This document shows, piece by piece, positions 14,720 to 24,752 of a stretch of DNA of 43,803 bases. The stretch comes from a virus. The notes beneath the pieces are model-generated. The model ran no database searches and had not been told where the DNA came from. It was given only the letters and a program-made list of their open reading frames with translations. Position 1 is the stretch's first letter, and each line of letters begins with the position of its first letter. The stretch covers positions 1-43,803 of IMG/VR virus record IMGVR_UViG_3300036846_000748; one strand, given 5' to 3'. The translations under genes were made by a program, and so were the position numbers.

Positions 14720-16177
14720 TTACCACACTTCATCCACGGTCACTGTGAATGGAATCGTGCCTGTACAGCCTACTGCGCCTACATTTGATCGGACAGTATA
14801 AAGATGATGCACACTGTCACTACTAAGTGCATAGTGATTTTTGTTGGCCACAGTACTCGTGGCAGCACAAGTAACTCCCGCACCAGCAACATCCGCAGCA
14901 GCACCTAAATCAAACAAATCAAAGCTCGGATAGGTCGTACAACTACCGGAGAAAGTACAGTTTATAGAGAATTGCAGGGGACCACCACGATATGCTGACG
15001 GAGTTGGTAAAAATGGTGGGAACACATTAAACTGATTTCCAGCTACTGCCACCGGAAATGTAGTAGTGATAAAATGTTCAGCCGGTGGCGACATCGGCAA
15101 ATAATTAACTAAACCGGCTCCAGTATAGTTCCAATTTCCAGCAGTCGGCGCATCGCCACCACCCCGTGCAAAATTAACCAATGAATTAAATTGCGAATTA
15201 ACATCTACGACATTGGCCTCGATGCATGATGTGCCTTGACACTCTTGTCCCTCACTAATATCATCGGTCTGCACAAATCCACCATTTAATACCTTCCAGA
15301 CCGTTGCCGTAGTACCCGTACCGGTGCCGAAATTGCCGTCTATTCTAATGTAAGAGCTACTAATGCTGGCGCTGTCATATCCTGTGTTACCGTTAATCTG
15401 AATACCAATTTGGCTATTACCAGTATTAAACCATTCCTTAATATAGCCATGAGCAAACGACGGACTACCGCCCGTATCGGCCACCAAACTAATTCCTATG
15501 CCATTATTCCAGAGCATCCCTTCAAGATCATAGCGTTCGGTCCATTCACCAGTGATGGAGTTTTCTAAAAGGATGCCCGCTCCGCCAAACCGTGCAATAG
15601 TTACATTGGAGACTCGGCTATTCTCGGTGCCGCCAAAGTGATAGCCGTTCGCCGCCGGACCACCAAAATTACCTTCGAGATTAAAATCCCGTAATTGACA
15701 GCCCGGTGAATTTTGATAGGAAATATTCGTTACAAACTGGTTAATCGCATCACCGTTGCCAGTATAATAGAGTGTCGTATTATTGACCCCTATAGCAGTA
15801 GCACCAGATGAACCAGCCCCTTCAATAATATAGGACATAAAATTCGTGATTGGACATTGAATAGTAGTGGTATAAGAGTAGGTTCCTGCTGGAATCTCGA
15901 CCTTGCCACCATTCGGCATAGTAGCCATGCAGCTGTTGACCTGCGCCCCTAAATCGGCTCCAGCCTGCGTTAGAGGATTGCAGATACCGTTGACACTGAC
16001 TTTATTGAGCGGCCCAGTAATATGACTACCATTAGTCACCGTGGGGTTCGGGTACATCCCGCTGAGGTCGCCACTGGCCGGACTGTTAGGGGCGCACGTC
16101 CCACCCGAAGTACAGGTGGCTGAGCAGATGGCACATGTCGCCAGAGAAATTAGAATAAGCAGAAATATGGTGCGCAT
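14720..16177 (-). CDS. Signal-peptide-bearing beta-helix tailspike-like protein
   Basis: 485 aa from the ATG at 16177, with GAGG five bases before it; the open frame continues far upstream but only as a shadow of the next gene. The signal peptide is MRTIFLLILISLATCAICSA. Next comes SGDLSGMYPNPTV, a motif common in phage fibres, then residues 75-300 with beta-helix/pectate-lyase-like repeats (GGKVEIPAGTYSY, IIEGAGSSGATAIGV, CQLRDFNLEGNFGG, NSRVSNVTIARFGGAGILLENS). Probably binds or cleaves a surface polysaccharide. Cysteines are frequent, consistent with disulfides outside the cytoplasm. Confidence 0.72.
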   Translation of the reverse strand: MRTIFLLILISLATCAICSATCTSGGTCAPNSPASGDLSGMYPNPTVTNGSHITGPLNKVSVNGICNPLTQAGADLGAQVNSCMATMPNGGKVEIPAGTYSYTTTIQCPITNFMSYIIEGAGSSGATAIGVNNTTLYYTGNGDAINQFVTNISYQNSPGCQLRDFNLEGNFGGPAANGYHFGGTENSRVSNVTIARFGGAGILLENSITGEWTERYDLEGMLWNNGIGISLVADTGGSPSFAHGYIKEWFNTGNSQIGIQINGNTGYDSASISSSYIRIDGNFGTGTGTTATVWKVLNGGFVQTDDISEGQECQGTSCIEANVVDVNSQFNSLVNFARGGGDAPTAGNWNYTGAGLVNYLPMSPPAEHFITTTFPVAVAGNQFNVFPPFLPTPSAYRGGPLQFSINCTFSGSCTTYPSFDLFDLGAAADVAGAGVTCAATSTVANKNHYALSSDSVHHLYTVRSNVGAVGCTGTIPFTVTVDEVW

Positions 16178-16188
16178 TGGTTCCTCGG

Positions 16189-18273
16189 TTATCCACAAAT
16201 ACAATTCACGATTATGCTCATGGCGTGCATATCGGTCTGCGCCAGAATTGTCAGTGAACCCGCCGTCAGGGGCTCGACGATTAGTTGTTGCCAAGGATTT
16301 CCCGGAGTGTAATACGGGGTCTCTGTGCAATGGGGCGTAGTGCTTCCTGGGCATTGGGCCTGTGGTGCGGTACCCAGCGTAATCGGACAAGCGGTGGTCG
16401 GATTCGTCGAGCCCATAACTACATTGAATGAGGCGGTGGTTCCCCCAATCGACCCACCCACGCCGCAATGGGTACCATCCGCAAAGGTCGCCGTCGGGGT
16501 TATATTAGCCGCCCCATTCGGATGTAATGAAACGGTTCCGCCATTGTTGATTGCATAGCCATTCGCCAGCAGATTTCCAGAATAGGCGTTAGCGAAATTC
16601 CCTGCGTCGGTCGCCGGAGTACTGATATAAGAATTGTTAATATCGTTAAAAATGTTACTTACACCTGCGGCATAAACAATCTCTGGGTTTGGATAAGCTG
16701 CACTATATAAAATCCCATTTACCTGCGTGGCATTTAGATTTGCGGCACTCAAGAAAGGCACCGTTGGCGCTACCCCAGAGGCCGTATCAATATTACTGAT
16801 GTTCGATTCCTGTAAGGAACCTAACAGTTTCATAAAACCATTATTGGCGTTCTGCGGCTCTAAATTGACACTTTGGATGTTGGCCTGGGTTAAGGCGCTG
16901 CTTGAACCACTATCGGCGATAAAGTTATCACCCGAAGCATTCATGCGAGCAAATCCACCATGAATCACTAACTGAATCACCGAACCATCAATGGTAATGG
17001 CGTTGGTGCCATTAGAGGAAAACTGCTGTTTACCACCAATAAAATTAAGCACAGTTTCAGAATATACTACTGGGTTAATTGCGCCTCGATAAGGTGAACG
17101 AAATCCTGGTGTATTAATTGATGAAATGTAAATAGCTTTTGCTGGATCGGCGTTCCAGTTAAACACATCGTCAATAAAGCTGTCTTGCTCGGTATTGAAC
17201 AGAACGACATCATAAGCCCCCCAAGCCTGAAACGTTACGTCCTCTAATTTATTTTCAATCGAAAACTGACCTGGCCCTGTACCGTTACGTGCCAGCAAAA
17301 CATTCGCCCCACCTGCCGCTGCTGGTGCACCACCATAGAGACCTGATTTAAAGTTCATCCTCTGAATGGTCATGAATCCGTTGCCGGTGAAATCATGGCA
17401 CACGGTCGGTGCACCGGCATTCGCATTGGTCGGCGACACACAGTTCAATGATGAGCCACCATATTGTCCAAGTGCAGTTCCACCAGTAATGACTGATCCA
17501 CCATCACCATATATCGATAGATTAGAGACCTGTGTAAAATCCAATCCTCGATGCAAATACTGACCTGTCGGCAGATACAGGGTTGGCATCAAGGGCTGGT
17601 TACGAGCTGCATTGATCCAATTCTGCAAAGACGATGAATTGTCGTAACCTACGGTATAGGATTTAGCTGTCACAGCAGTCCCACATGCTGGGGCCACCGT
17701 TAGGCTGGTCGGACTGACCAAAGCCGAGACTGTCCCGATATATGGACCGCCGGAAGCTCCTGCACCATCAATTGCTACAAGATCACCAACTAATGCTGTG
17801 GTAAAAGCTCCTGACGCAGAAGTAAAAACTGTCCCTGTGCAGGCACCATCTGGAGGACCAGATACACGAGTGCCGTCACCAGAAAAGATATTGTCACCCT
17901 TCGCTCCATAGGTCTGCGCATTGAGAACGCCATTAACGTTGACCTGGCTAATCTGATCCGAACCATCCGTATGCCCACCTGTAATCCCGACTGGTCCAAG
18001 ATAGCCCGTCAGGTTGTTGCTGATATTGCCACAGTTCCACGTACCGGCAAGCCGAGTAGCCCATGCTCCAGTACCGCCAGGACCACAGATCGCAGAGATA
18101 CAGCAATCGCTGCACCACACGCCAGTACCATCAAGTTGTGGTGTGGCCGAAGTAGTGAGATTAGCAAATGTGGTTCCAGTCGAAGTGTAGGAATAGTTAT
18201 TCTGCTTGGTCTCCGCCCCAGCCCAGGCCAGCACTGGCAACAATAGAAACAACAATAATAGCCGCTTGATCAT
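16189..18273 (-). CDS. Pectate-lyase-superfamily tailspike-like protein with signal peptide
   Basis: 694 aa from the ATG at 18273, which overlaps the previous stop as ATGA; the longer frame to 18327 is rejected because ATG 18273 begins a clean signal peptide (MIKRLLLLFLLLPVLAWA, then GAE). After a Cys-rich region (GVWCSDCCISAICG) comes VNGVLNAQTYGAKGDN, the entry to the Pectate_lyase_3 right-handed beta-helix, with SLQNWINAA and LYLPTGQYLHRGL. Repeated beta-helix rungs follow to about residue 560. Probably a depolymerase or receptor-binding spike. Coupling to the tail-fibre adaptor gene supports a tail role; the signal peptide is odd for that. Confidence 0.78.
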   Translation of the reverse strand: MIKRLLLLFLLLPVLAWAGAETKQNNYSYTSTGTTFANLTTSATPQLDGTGVWCSDCCISAICGPGGTGAWATRLAGTWNCGNISNNLTGYLGPVGITGGHTDGSDQISQVNVNGVLNAQTYGAKGDNIFSGDGTRVSGPPDGACTGTVFTSASGAFTTALVGDLVAIDGAGASGGPYIGTVSALVSPTSLTVAPACGTAVTAKSYTVGYDNSSSLQNWINAARNQPLMPTLYLPTGQYLHRGLDFTQVSNLSIYGDGGSVITGGTALGQYGGSSLNCVSPTNANAGAPTVCHDFTGNGFMTIQRMNFKSGLYGGAPAAAGGANVLLARNGTGPGQFSIENKLEDVTFQAWGAYDVVLFNTEQDSFIDDVFNWNADPAKAIYISSINTPGFRSPYRGAINPVVYSETVLNFIGGKQQFSSNGTNAITIDGSVIQLVIHGGFARMNASGDNFIADSGSSSALTQANIQSVNLEPQNANNGFMKLLGSLQESNISNIDTASGVAPTVPFLSAANLNATQVNGILYSAAYPNPEIVYAAGVSNIFNDINNSYISTPATDAGNFANAYSGNLLANGYAINNGGTVSLHPNGAANITPTATFADGTHCGVGGSIGGTTASFNVVMGSTNPTTACPITLGTAPQAQCPGSTTPHCTETPYYTPGNPWQQLIVEPLTAGSLTILAQTDMHAMSIIVNCICG

Positions 18274-18815
18274 AGGCTTATCGCTCCCCACGCATTCCAG
18301 GTGCCAGAAACCGCGCACCAGACCCAACCAAAATTACCGCCAGGTATTGCCGGTATTTGTAACATCCATTGACCATCAGCAGTTCCAGGAGATCCGGGTC
18401 TACCGCTAACCACACCAAGAAATCCGTGTAGACTTATATCCTGAATCTCCAGAGTCAGCTTATCTAAAGCGTGTTCGTGCTTCATCGCCGGGAACTTGTC
18501 GCCGTCGATGTACTGAATCTGTTGAGTTTCCTGGGTGCTCCGAGTCATTAGCAGATTGCCAGGGGCCAGCGGAGATGATAGCACGCCCAGCCCTAGAGTG
18601 GTTAGAGTCGCTCCGGTGGGATATGCTCCGAACGTATCCGCCGTCCCAGTCAACGAATAATCGCTGTTCAACACTAGAACTGATCCACTGCCGCTACTGG
18701 GGGTGTACGAAACATCCATATCCGAAAACTGAAACAGATAATACGGATATGCAAAGGCCGTGGTCACCCCGTTAGTGGCATAGGATATAGTGTTCTGGGT
18801 TCCTGTAACAGCCAT
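18270..18815 (-). CDS. Tail fibre/tailspike N-terminal adaptor protein (T7 gp17-N-like)
   Basis: 181 aa. The order TTAFAYPYYLFQFSDMDVSY, LNSDYSLTG, GNLLMTRSTQETQQIQYIDGDKFPAMKHEHALDKLTLEIQD is that of the T7-type tail-fibre N-terminal domain that docks on the tail tube (phage_T7_tail-like). The C-terminal part is short (GSPGTADGQWML...WNAWGAISL). In many podoviruses such a short adaptor carries separately encoded spikes, here presumably the following beta-helix proteins. Overlaps the ejection protein stop by 1 base. Confidence 0.82.
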   Translation of the reverse strand: MAVTGTQNTISYATNGVTTAFAYPYYLFQFSDMDVSYTPSSGSGSVLVLNSDYSLTGTADTFGAYPTGATLTTLGLGVLSSPLAPGNLLMTRSTQETQQIQYIDGDKFPAMKHEHALDKLTLEIQDISLHGFLGVVSGRPGSPGTADGQWMLQIPAIPGGNFGWVWCAVSGTWNAWGAISL

Positions 18816-21800
18816 TATGGCGCTCCTATGGGCGGACCGTACATTTCAGTTCTCTTCTGTTGTAGTCGTTCTAAAACCCGCTCCCCAAGATCCGGATTTT
18901 CCTTCACTAATGCCACCCGAGCCGCGTTGGTAAATTTATTATCGACCTTTTGCATCATCGAGGTACGCCAATAGTCATTATGGGCCGCATATTCCGGCGA
19001 ATGCATAAAATTCAGCATGTAATCGTGTTTATTCATGCCATTAATCTGGACCTCATGGCCCTGAATTTCTGCCATTCGGTTCTTGAGTCGCGCATTCTCG
19101 ATCGGATCGGTGGGGTGATAAGGCACTCCGACATGCGGGTCGTCAGGATCGGCGCGGATCCCAGTATGTCCTGCATTACCTATAAAGAAATCGGCTGTAG
19201 GGTCGAGGTTCACTCCGAGCCGTCCCAACTCCGCATCTACTTCATCCGGATCACGCATTGGGGTCTGATGAAACGGACTGAACACATAGGCGTAAGCCTC
19301 TAGCGGATTAGGCGGTATCTCTTCCGACTCGTAGCTGGGCGGGACGTACTGGGGATAGCCCCAATGGTTTAGCTTCAAGGGAATATCTGCGTGGTGTCCG
19401 GGCCAATCGAGGCGCAGCCGCTGAACCCAAGTGGTGGCTTCTCTTAATGCTGGATCCAGAGCGTGAGATATCTGCGATACGATCGCAGGCCGGATCGGCA
19501 TCGAGGCCGCATCCTCCAGATATTTCACCCCTTCATTGTAGTTACCCTGACTCATGCTAGCCAAGGCATGAAATATATTGGGGAACTGATGCATCAAGGG
19601 CGCTTGATCCAACACCTGAGAAAAAGCCATCATGGCGTGTTGCCAGTAAGCCCCTTTATTGGCTAGAGAAGACACCGCATGGGCCTCGGCCATATCGGCT
19701 GCGAACCCTATGACAGGTCTCATAGGACCCATGGCTTCGTAGCTCCAATAATGGTCGCCAAACCCTATCGAGTTGTTAGGGATGTTTCTCTCCTCTCGTA
19801 ATTTTCTTTGATCCGGCGTTAAGGATAAACCGCTACCAGTAAGATTCAAGTTACCCGCATGTTCATACAGTGCCAACATTATGGCAGCACCGGCCAACCC
19901 TTTGCCCGCCGCCAAGGTAATTGCTGGCGTACTTTGAAGTCCGCTCTCACCCCAATAACCCGCCGACTTGGGCATTATAAAGCCTATCGGAGTATTAAGA
20001 AAAGCCTCTTTCATCATGTTAAACGGAGTAGAGATGAACATTCCCCCCATTAATCTGCCGAAATGTACCTCCGGAGAATACCTAGTAGCAGGAATAGTGA
20101 GGTAATTAGCGCCCTTCTGGATCGCTGCTGCAGTTTTATTGTAATTAGTAAAGGTAAACTGATAGGCCTCATCACTCGCCGCCTTTACCAAATCATCCGG
20201 CATATCATTAACCAACTCCTCAGCTCGCCCCTTAGCAAATTTCCACCGCTCCGCTCCCCAGAGTCCCTGGGTATTGGCTTCTTCCAGTGCTTTAGATAGC
20301 GCGGCGGTCCGCACCGCAGCCCGGAAGGCAAAGGTCTTAGCAAATTGATCCTCGGCTAGAATCACCCTCGGACCAGCATTTAAGGCCATCCCGGCCACCC
20401 GTTTAATTTGGCCAGTTACTCCGGAAGAATACACCGAGGCCAAATACTGAATGGCCTCGCCAGGGTTGGTCTCGGCAAAATCATCGAATAGCGTGGTGCT
20501 GGTGTTCGGTTCTCCTCTCATCATTCCGAGATTTATCTCGGCTTGTTTCCCACCGTAGGCCAGGGTGCTACCGGCATATTTGATGGCATCGATAGGCGCT
20601 TCCATTGCACCTTTGGCCGAGGCCGCCCACATCTGAAATGCGTCTTGCGGGTGCGCACTAAACGCCCGCGCCACCCCCTTCATGGCATTCTGATAACTCA
20701 GCCAAGTCACATCGGTAACCGCCTTGGCCGCCCAGAGCTTGGGGTTCCAAAGCGCAGCCGCTACTGCTATATTGGCCGGATCCAGAGTCTTCTGCCAACC
20801 CATGATGGCGCGGGTTTTACCGGCACGCTCGGCTGCCGAACCCTTAAGTGCACCTACCTGCTGCAAAATGTCCGAGCTCTTAGAGGTCGCCTCGGCCACC
20901 GACTGCGCTATGTCCGAGGTAGACTCGCCGGTAGCCGTTTGCAGGTGGGCCAATTTAGCCACTTCATGTTGAAACAGATCCCCCGCCGTGCCGACTCGCT
21001 CCAGATCATTATTCGCAGCGGCGTCTAGATGCTCACCTGCCAGCTTTTGGATATTATCTATACTCTGCGCCGAGGCTTGGTTATAGGCGGTGGCTTGTTC
21101 GTTGGTAATCGGGGCGTTACGGTTACGCTTTATCGCCAGATTAACCGTGTCCTCATTTTGCGCCAGCCCCAGGCGTTTAGCCATCGCGCCCCGATTTGCG
21201 ATCATCTCTTTTTGCGCTGCGGCTACCTTTTGCTCCTTCGTGAGCTTCGGTGCCTCCGCAGCAGTCTTGGTCGGTGCGGCTTTTCCTTCCTCTGGCGGCG
21301 GCTCGCCGGTAGTTGTTACAGTTTTTTCACCATTAATGTCCGTAACCGTTCGGGATGAAACGGCGGACCGTCCTTCAGGCCGATACTTGGTGCTGGTGGC
21401 TATTTGCTCCGGACTAACTAGATCTCGACCCTCCGCAGTTGCCCCAAATAGCGGCTTCTGATGATCCGGTAATACGTCATGAAACTGTTCCATTTTATCC
21501 GTATCGCCAGCCGCCATTGCAGCGCGATAAGCCGGAATGGCCCAAGCTCCCAAGGATTCCTTGAGCGCGTCCATCTGTTCTTCGGAAAGCTCCTGGGTAC
21601 TGAACGAGCCACGCTCCGCTTTAGTTAGCGCAGCCATAAAGCGACCCCTGGCGTCGCGTGGGCGGCCCGCAGGTTTTGCCGGTGGCTCCTCTGGTGGGGC
21701 CTCGGCTGTCGGCGGCTTCTCGGGCTCATACGAGGGCTGGGTGCTCAGTCCTTCTGCCAAAGGGCGCTCCGGTGCTTGCGGAATGCCGTGCTGAAATTCC

Positions 21801-22918
21801 GGTCCCTGAGGCAAGTTCTCTTCCCGGAGCGCTGCGATCTTGGCGTCTCGGACCTTAGACTCGGGCGTGACTAGATGCTCCGACAGATCTATTCCGGTAT
21901 AGGGGTCGATTGCCGGAGGCGGTTTGAGCCCCACCGGGTCGGTATAGGTGTGTTGGGTATCCCCCACCGCTGCAGCCACTTCCGGGTGTTCATCGGACGC
22001 TGCCTTGATCCAGCTCGACCCGCCCGCCTCCATAGTCGCTGCAGCTGGGACCCCGGTAACCAGCCCTCCTATTAGATTAGCCGCTAAATCCGTAGCCGGT
22101 CCGGCATTAGGGCTGATTTTATGGGCTATCGAAACACCTTCTTCGCCGCCGAGCCCCGATATCCTATAGATCATGGCCGATTTGGCCACCTCAGCAGCAA
22201 AGGCACCAGCCCCCACCGTGGTGCCGTAAGTAACTGCTGCGGCTGGGCCCATGCCGATCATCGCGAGCGTCGTCGCAACATTCGCTATATACTGCGCCAC
22301 CTTAGCCTGTTTGGGCGCGGCCTGGGCCTCTTCCTCAGCCGCAGTGCCGACTCCGGCCATAGTTTTCTGTTGTTCTTTAAGCTCGCCACCAATCGCCGCG
22401 TAGATCGACGGCATGTTAGCTGGATCAACCCCCGCCTCGGCTAGCATTTGCTGTTGCTGTTCTGGCGGCAATTGTTTAAATTGTCCGAGCTTCTCGGCCA
22501 GCTGTTGAGTACGCCGCATCTTGTCCATATAGGCAGTGTCAGCGCCGTAATTGGTCATGGTGGCTTGGTCGCCAGCCTGGGTCCCAATCGGTGGCGCGCT
22601 AGTGAATACGGTGGGGGCCTCGCCCGATACCGGTGCTGCCATCCCACCCGCAAAAAAGCCGCCACCTTGATTCGGAGGAGCAGAAATTGGTGCGCGTCCC
22701 ACCGGCCCATCGGAGATTTCAGGTGGCACCACCGGAACGGGTGGTACAGGCGCGGCACCCGGACCCTCCGTCGATGGCCCTGCAGCCCCAGGCGCCATGA
22801 ACGCCGGAGGCGGCGCAGCACTGGCCGGTTCCACAGGCGGAGGTGCGTTCGGGATACTCCCGATCGGCCCTGCTGGGCTATCTTGTACAGGAACCCCTGC
22901 TGGTATATTATCGGCCAT
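18815..22918 (-). CDS. Large internal virion (ejection) protein, T7 gp16-like by position
   Basis: 1367 aa, the largest product here. The first 130 residues are Pro/Ala/Gly-rich, and residues about 200-300 carry hydrophobic Ala/Gly-rich helices. A long helical centre follows, and a further hydrophobic patch (ITLAAGKGLAGAAIMLALY) lies in the C-terminal third. I see no lytic transglycosylase motif. Position after gp14- and gp15-like genes and before the fibre adaptor matches the T7 gp16 slot, and size and composition fit a protein ejected to build a DNA conduit across the envelope. It overlaps each neighbour by one base. Confidence 0.75.
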   Translation of the reverse strand: MADNIPAGVPVQDSPAGPIGSIPNAPPPVEPASAAPPPAFMAPGAAGPSTEGPGAAPVPPVPVVPPEISDGPVGRAPISAPPNQGGGFFAGGMAAPVSGEAPTVFTSAPPIGTQAGDQATMTNYGADTAYMDKMRRTQQLAEKLGQFKQLPPEQQQQMLAEAGVDPANMPSIYAAIGGELKEQQKTMAGVGTAAEEEAQAAPKQAKVAQYIANVATTLAMIGMGPAAAVTYGTTVGAGAFAAEVAKSAMIYRISGLGGEEGVSIAHKISPNAGPATDLAANLIGGLVTGVPAAATMEAGGSSWIKAASDEHPEVAAAVGDTQHTYTDPVGLKPPPAIDPYTGIDLSEHLVTPESKVRDAKIAALREENLPQGPEFQHGIPQAPERPLAEGLSTQPSYEPEKPPTAEAPPEEPPAKPAGRPRDARGRFMAALTKAERGSFSTQELSEEQMDALKESLGAWAIPAYRAAMAAGDTDKMEQFHDVLPDHQKPLFGATAEGRDLVSPEQIATSTKYRPEGRSAVSSRTVTDINGEKTVTTTGEPPPEEGKAAPTKTAAEAPKLTKEQKVAAAQKEMIANRGAMAKRLGLAQNEDTVNLAIKRNRNAPITNEQATAYNQASAQSIDNIQKLAGEHLDAAANNDLERVGTAGDLFQHEVAKLAHLQTATGESTSDIAQSVAEATSKSSDILQQVGALKGSAAERAGKTRAIMGWQKTLDPANIAVAAALWNPKLWAAKAVTDVTWLSYQNAMKGVARAFSAHPQDAFQMWAASAKGAMEAPIDAIKYAGSTLAYGGKQAEINLGMMRGEPNTSTTLFDDFAETNPGEAIQYLASVYSSGVTGQIKRVAGMALNAGPRVILAEDQFAKTFAFRAAVRTAALSKALEEANTQGLWGAERWKFAKGRAEELVNDMPDDLVKAASDEAYQFTFTNYNKTAAAIQKGANYLTIPATRYSPEVHFGRLMGGMFISTPFNMMKEAFLNTPIGFIMPKSAGYWGESGLQSTPAITLAAGKGLAGAAIMLALYEHAGNLNLTGSGLSLTPDQRKLREERNIPNNSIGFGDHYWSYEAMGPMRPVIGFAADMAEAHAVSSLANKGAYWQHAMMAFSQVLDQAPLMHQFPNIFHALASMSQGNYNEGVKYLEDAASMPIRPAIVSQISHALDPALREATTWVQRLRLDWPGHHADIPLKLNHWGYPQYVPPSYESEEIPPNPLEAYAYVFSPFHQTPMRDPDEVDAELGRLGVNLDPTADFFIGNAGHTGIRADPDDPHVGVPYHPTDPIENARLKNRMAEIQGHEVQINGMNKHDYMLNFMHSPEYAAHNDYWRTSMMQKVDNKFTNAARVALVKENPDLGERVLERLQQKRTEMYGPPIGAP

Positions 22919-24237
22919 TACTTCACGTCAAACAGTTTTTGCAATTTCTTCAAATCGTCCGCAGTCGTGCTCGTTTTCTTAACCGGAGGAATAGTGCTCC
23001 GATACCATCGGTCTCCGACCTGAGACAGTTCTTGATTATCATGCGACCCATTAACTTCGGAAGCAGCCAAGCCCTTCTCGTTATTCATCTTTATCCTATC
23101 ATCAGGATTTATAGCTGTCCAAGGATACTTAGCCTCGATGCGCGCATTAATGTTCGTGAGCATCGTTTTCTTAGCTTCCCCAAATGTGGTCGTAGAATTC
23201 TCCCTCATGGCATTTGCCATGCTGGTAACCTTCTCTCGACCAGGACCCCTTAGATTCGGGTCGGATCCGTGGGTCGCCATAAACATGTTTATTTGCTCAG
23301 GACTCATCTCCGGATGATCGATTAAATACTGACTCAGCGAATCGGCCAAACCATAATTAGCGGGCGGTTGCCCCGAAACCGTCTGCCAACCTTTACTCGA
23401 CAATTTGCCGAATCTATAAAGCTCCCAAGCCTGCGCCAAATTCAATTTGCCCTGCAGCGCTAGCTCATCGTTAGCATTCTGTATTGCCTGAAATTCCCGA
23501 CTAGCCGTATGGTCCTTGCGCTCCATTATACCGCCCGCTCTCCACTGAATTAGAGACAAATCCTGCGGTTTGAGATGAGCCTGCTCTGGGGTCATGTTCA
23601 TTACGGCTATAGGATCCTCGTCTGCGGCCTTACTAACCATCGCAAACTGCATATCGTAAACCATTTTATCGTTGTACTTATTGGCGGTACCTTGACCGAT
23701 AAAGCCCTTTTGCATTACGCTATTCACACTGTCTTGATAGCCCTGCAAAATTCCTGGGACCTGATTAGCCTGGGCCGACGTAGCGGCTACGATGGTCTTA
23801 TCGTGCAGGGCATCGAGATTATCCCTAGCGTTCGTAACCCCCAGTGCTTGGCTTTCTAGATCCGAGCGCTTCATGTCCTCCGCCCGACGGAGCGCCAGCT
23901 GCGGGGCGAGTTCCGGACCCGCCGCCGCGTACTGCTTAGCCAGCTTACTGCTTAAATCCGTCAGGGCTTGAGTTCTAATTTGATTTAGCTGATCGGGATC
24001 TTGAATGCTCCGAGTATCGTGGAAAATCTGCGACGAGCCCGTGATGTAATCGGCGTCCGCCGCATGGAAATTAATGTTGCGGTTCATCTCCTGGGCTTGG
24101 CGGCCCATCTCATACGCCTGATCCTGTATATCGCCAGCGGTCTTAGCTACGGTGCTGCCCACGTCTCCGGCAGAGACGCTGACCACCCCCGGAAGAGATA
24201 TTCCGGAAGTAGGCTGTATTTGCGGTAGTTCGGGCAT
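22918..24237 (-). CDS. Internal virion protein, T7 gp15-like by position
   Basis: 439 aa, almost entirely helical and polar (GRQAQEMNRNINFHAADADYITGSSQIFHDTRS; LTDLSSKLAKQYAAAGPELAPQLALRRAEDMKRSDLE). No catalytic motif. It lies between the gp14-like protein and the large ejection protein, as gp15 does in T7-like phages, and probably forms part of the ejected core. Assignment rests on synteny and composition more than on sequence similarity. Start and stop are within one or two bases of both neighbours. Confidence 0.7.
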   Translation of the reverse strand: MPELPQIQPTSGISLPGVVSVSAGDVGSTVAKTAGDIQDQAYEMGRQAQEMNRNINFHAADADYITGSSQIFHDTRSIQDPDQLNQIRTQALTDLSSKLAKQYAAAGPELAPQLALRRAEDMKRSDLESQALGVTNARDNLDALHDKTIVAATSAQANQVPGILQGYQDSVNSVMQKGFIGQGTANKYNDKMVYDMQFAMVSKAADEDPIAVMNMTPEQAHLKPQDLSLIQWRAGGIMERKDHTASREFQAIQNANDELALQGKLNLAQAWELYRFGKLSSKGWQTVSGQPPANYGLADSLSQYLIDHPEMSPEQINMFMATHGSDPNLRGPGREKVTSMANAMRENSTTTFGEAKKTMLTNINARIEAKYPWTAINPDDRIKMNNEKGLAASEVNGSHDNQELSQVGDRWYRSTIPPVKKTSTTADDLKKLQKLFDVK

Positions 24238-24750
24238 TTAACCGTTACCGCTCCCCGACGCGGAAGAACCACCCAGAGAACCTCCCGAAGAAGAAGAAGA
24301 AGAAGAAGTAGAACCTCCTTTATACAACCTATAGCCCTTGGTAAACCCCTCCAGCAGCGAGCCTCCGGCCCCTAAGAATCCGGCGGTTTCGGCCTGTTGC
24401 CCCTTATACCTAGAAACGTCCGCCGCATATAGATCTCGCGTCGCCGCCATCCGCCCGCTGTACATAGTGTACATGTCGTTGATTTTCTGTTCCTCGGCCG
24501 AACGCGTAGCAACTAGTCCGGGCGAGCCCTGACTGGTGACTCCTGCGGCACCAGTATTGGCGTTGATCTTAGCCAGGGTCTGCACCGCCTCATAATCGTC
24601 CGAAGATATCTTAGCCCCCGCCTGCTGCATTTCTAGCTGCGCCTGTTGCTGCTGCTGATATGCCTCGGCGTCTGCCGCGCCCTTCTGGGCCATGCCCTGC
24701 GCGATCGAGCCAAATGCGCTGACCGCAGTGGTGGCGGCTATCAGAGCCAT
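24238..24750 (-). CDS. Internal virion protein, T7 gp14-like
   Basis: 170 aa from ATG 24750; a GTG at 24762 with GGAGG eight bases upstream is equally possible and would overlap the previous gene by 10 bases. It starts MALIAATTAVSAFGSIAQGMAQKGAADAEAYQQQQQAQLE, the typical gp14 layout of a short membrane-active helix followed by a long amphipathic helix. The C terminus is a low-complexity Ser/Gly tail encoded partly by a GAA/TTC microsatellite. Gp14-type proteins are ejected first and insert in the outer membrane. Confidence 0.78.
   Translation of the reverse strand: MALIAATTAVSAFGSIAQGMAQKGAADAEAYQQQQQAQLEMQQAGAKISSDDYEAVQTLAKINANTGAAGVTSQGSPGLVATRSAEEQKINDMYTMYSGRMAATRDLYAADVSRYKGQQAETAGFLGAGGSLLEGFTKGYRLYKGGSTSSSSSSSGGSLGGSSASGSGNG
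24287..24307. repeat. (GAA)7 microsatellite in the gp14-like gene
   Basis: Seven GAA triplets in a row on the plus strand encode a polyserine run on the minus strand. Triplet slippage would change the length of the serine tail without shifting frame. Confidence 0.9.
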
Positions 24751-24752
24751 TT

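Noticed and set aside
14733-16468. Longer frame (582 aa) for the beta-helix protein
   Set aside because: The extra 97 residues overlap the neighbouring spike gene in another frame, and a good GAGG site precedes the ATG at 16177 that begins a signal peptide.
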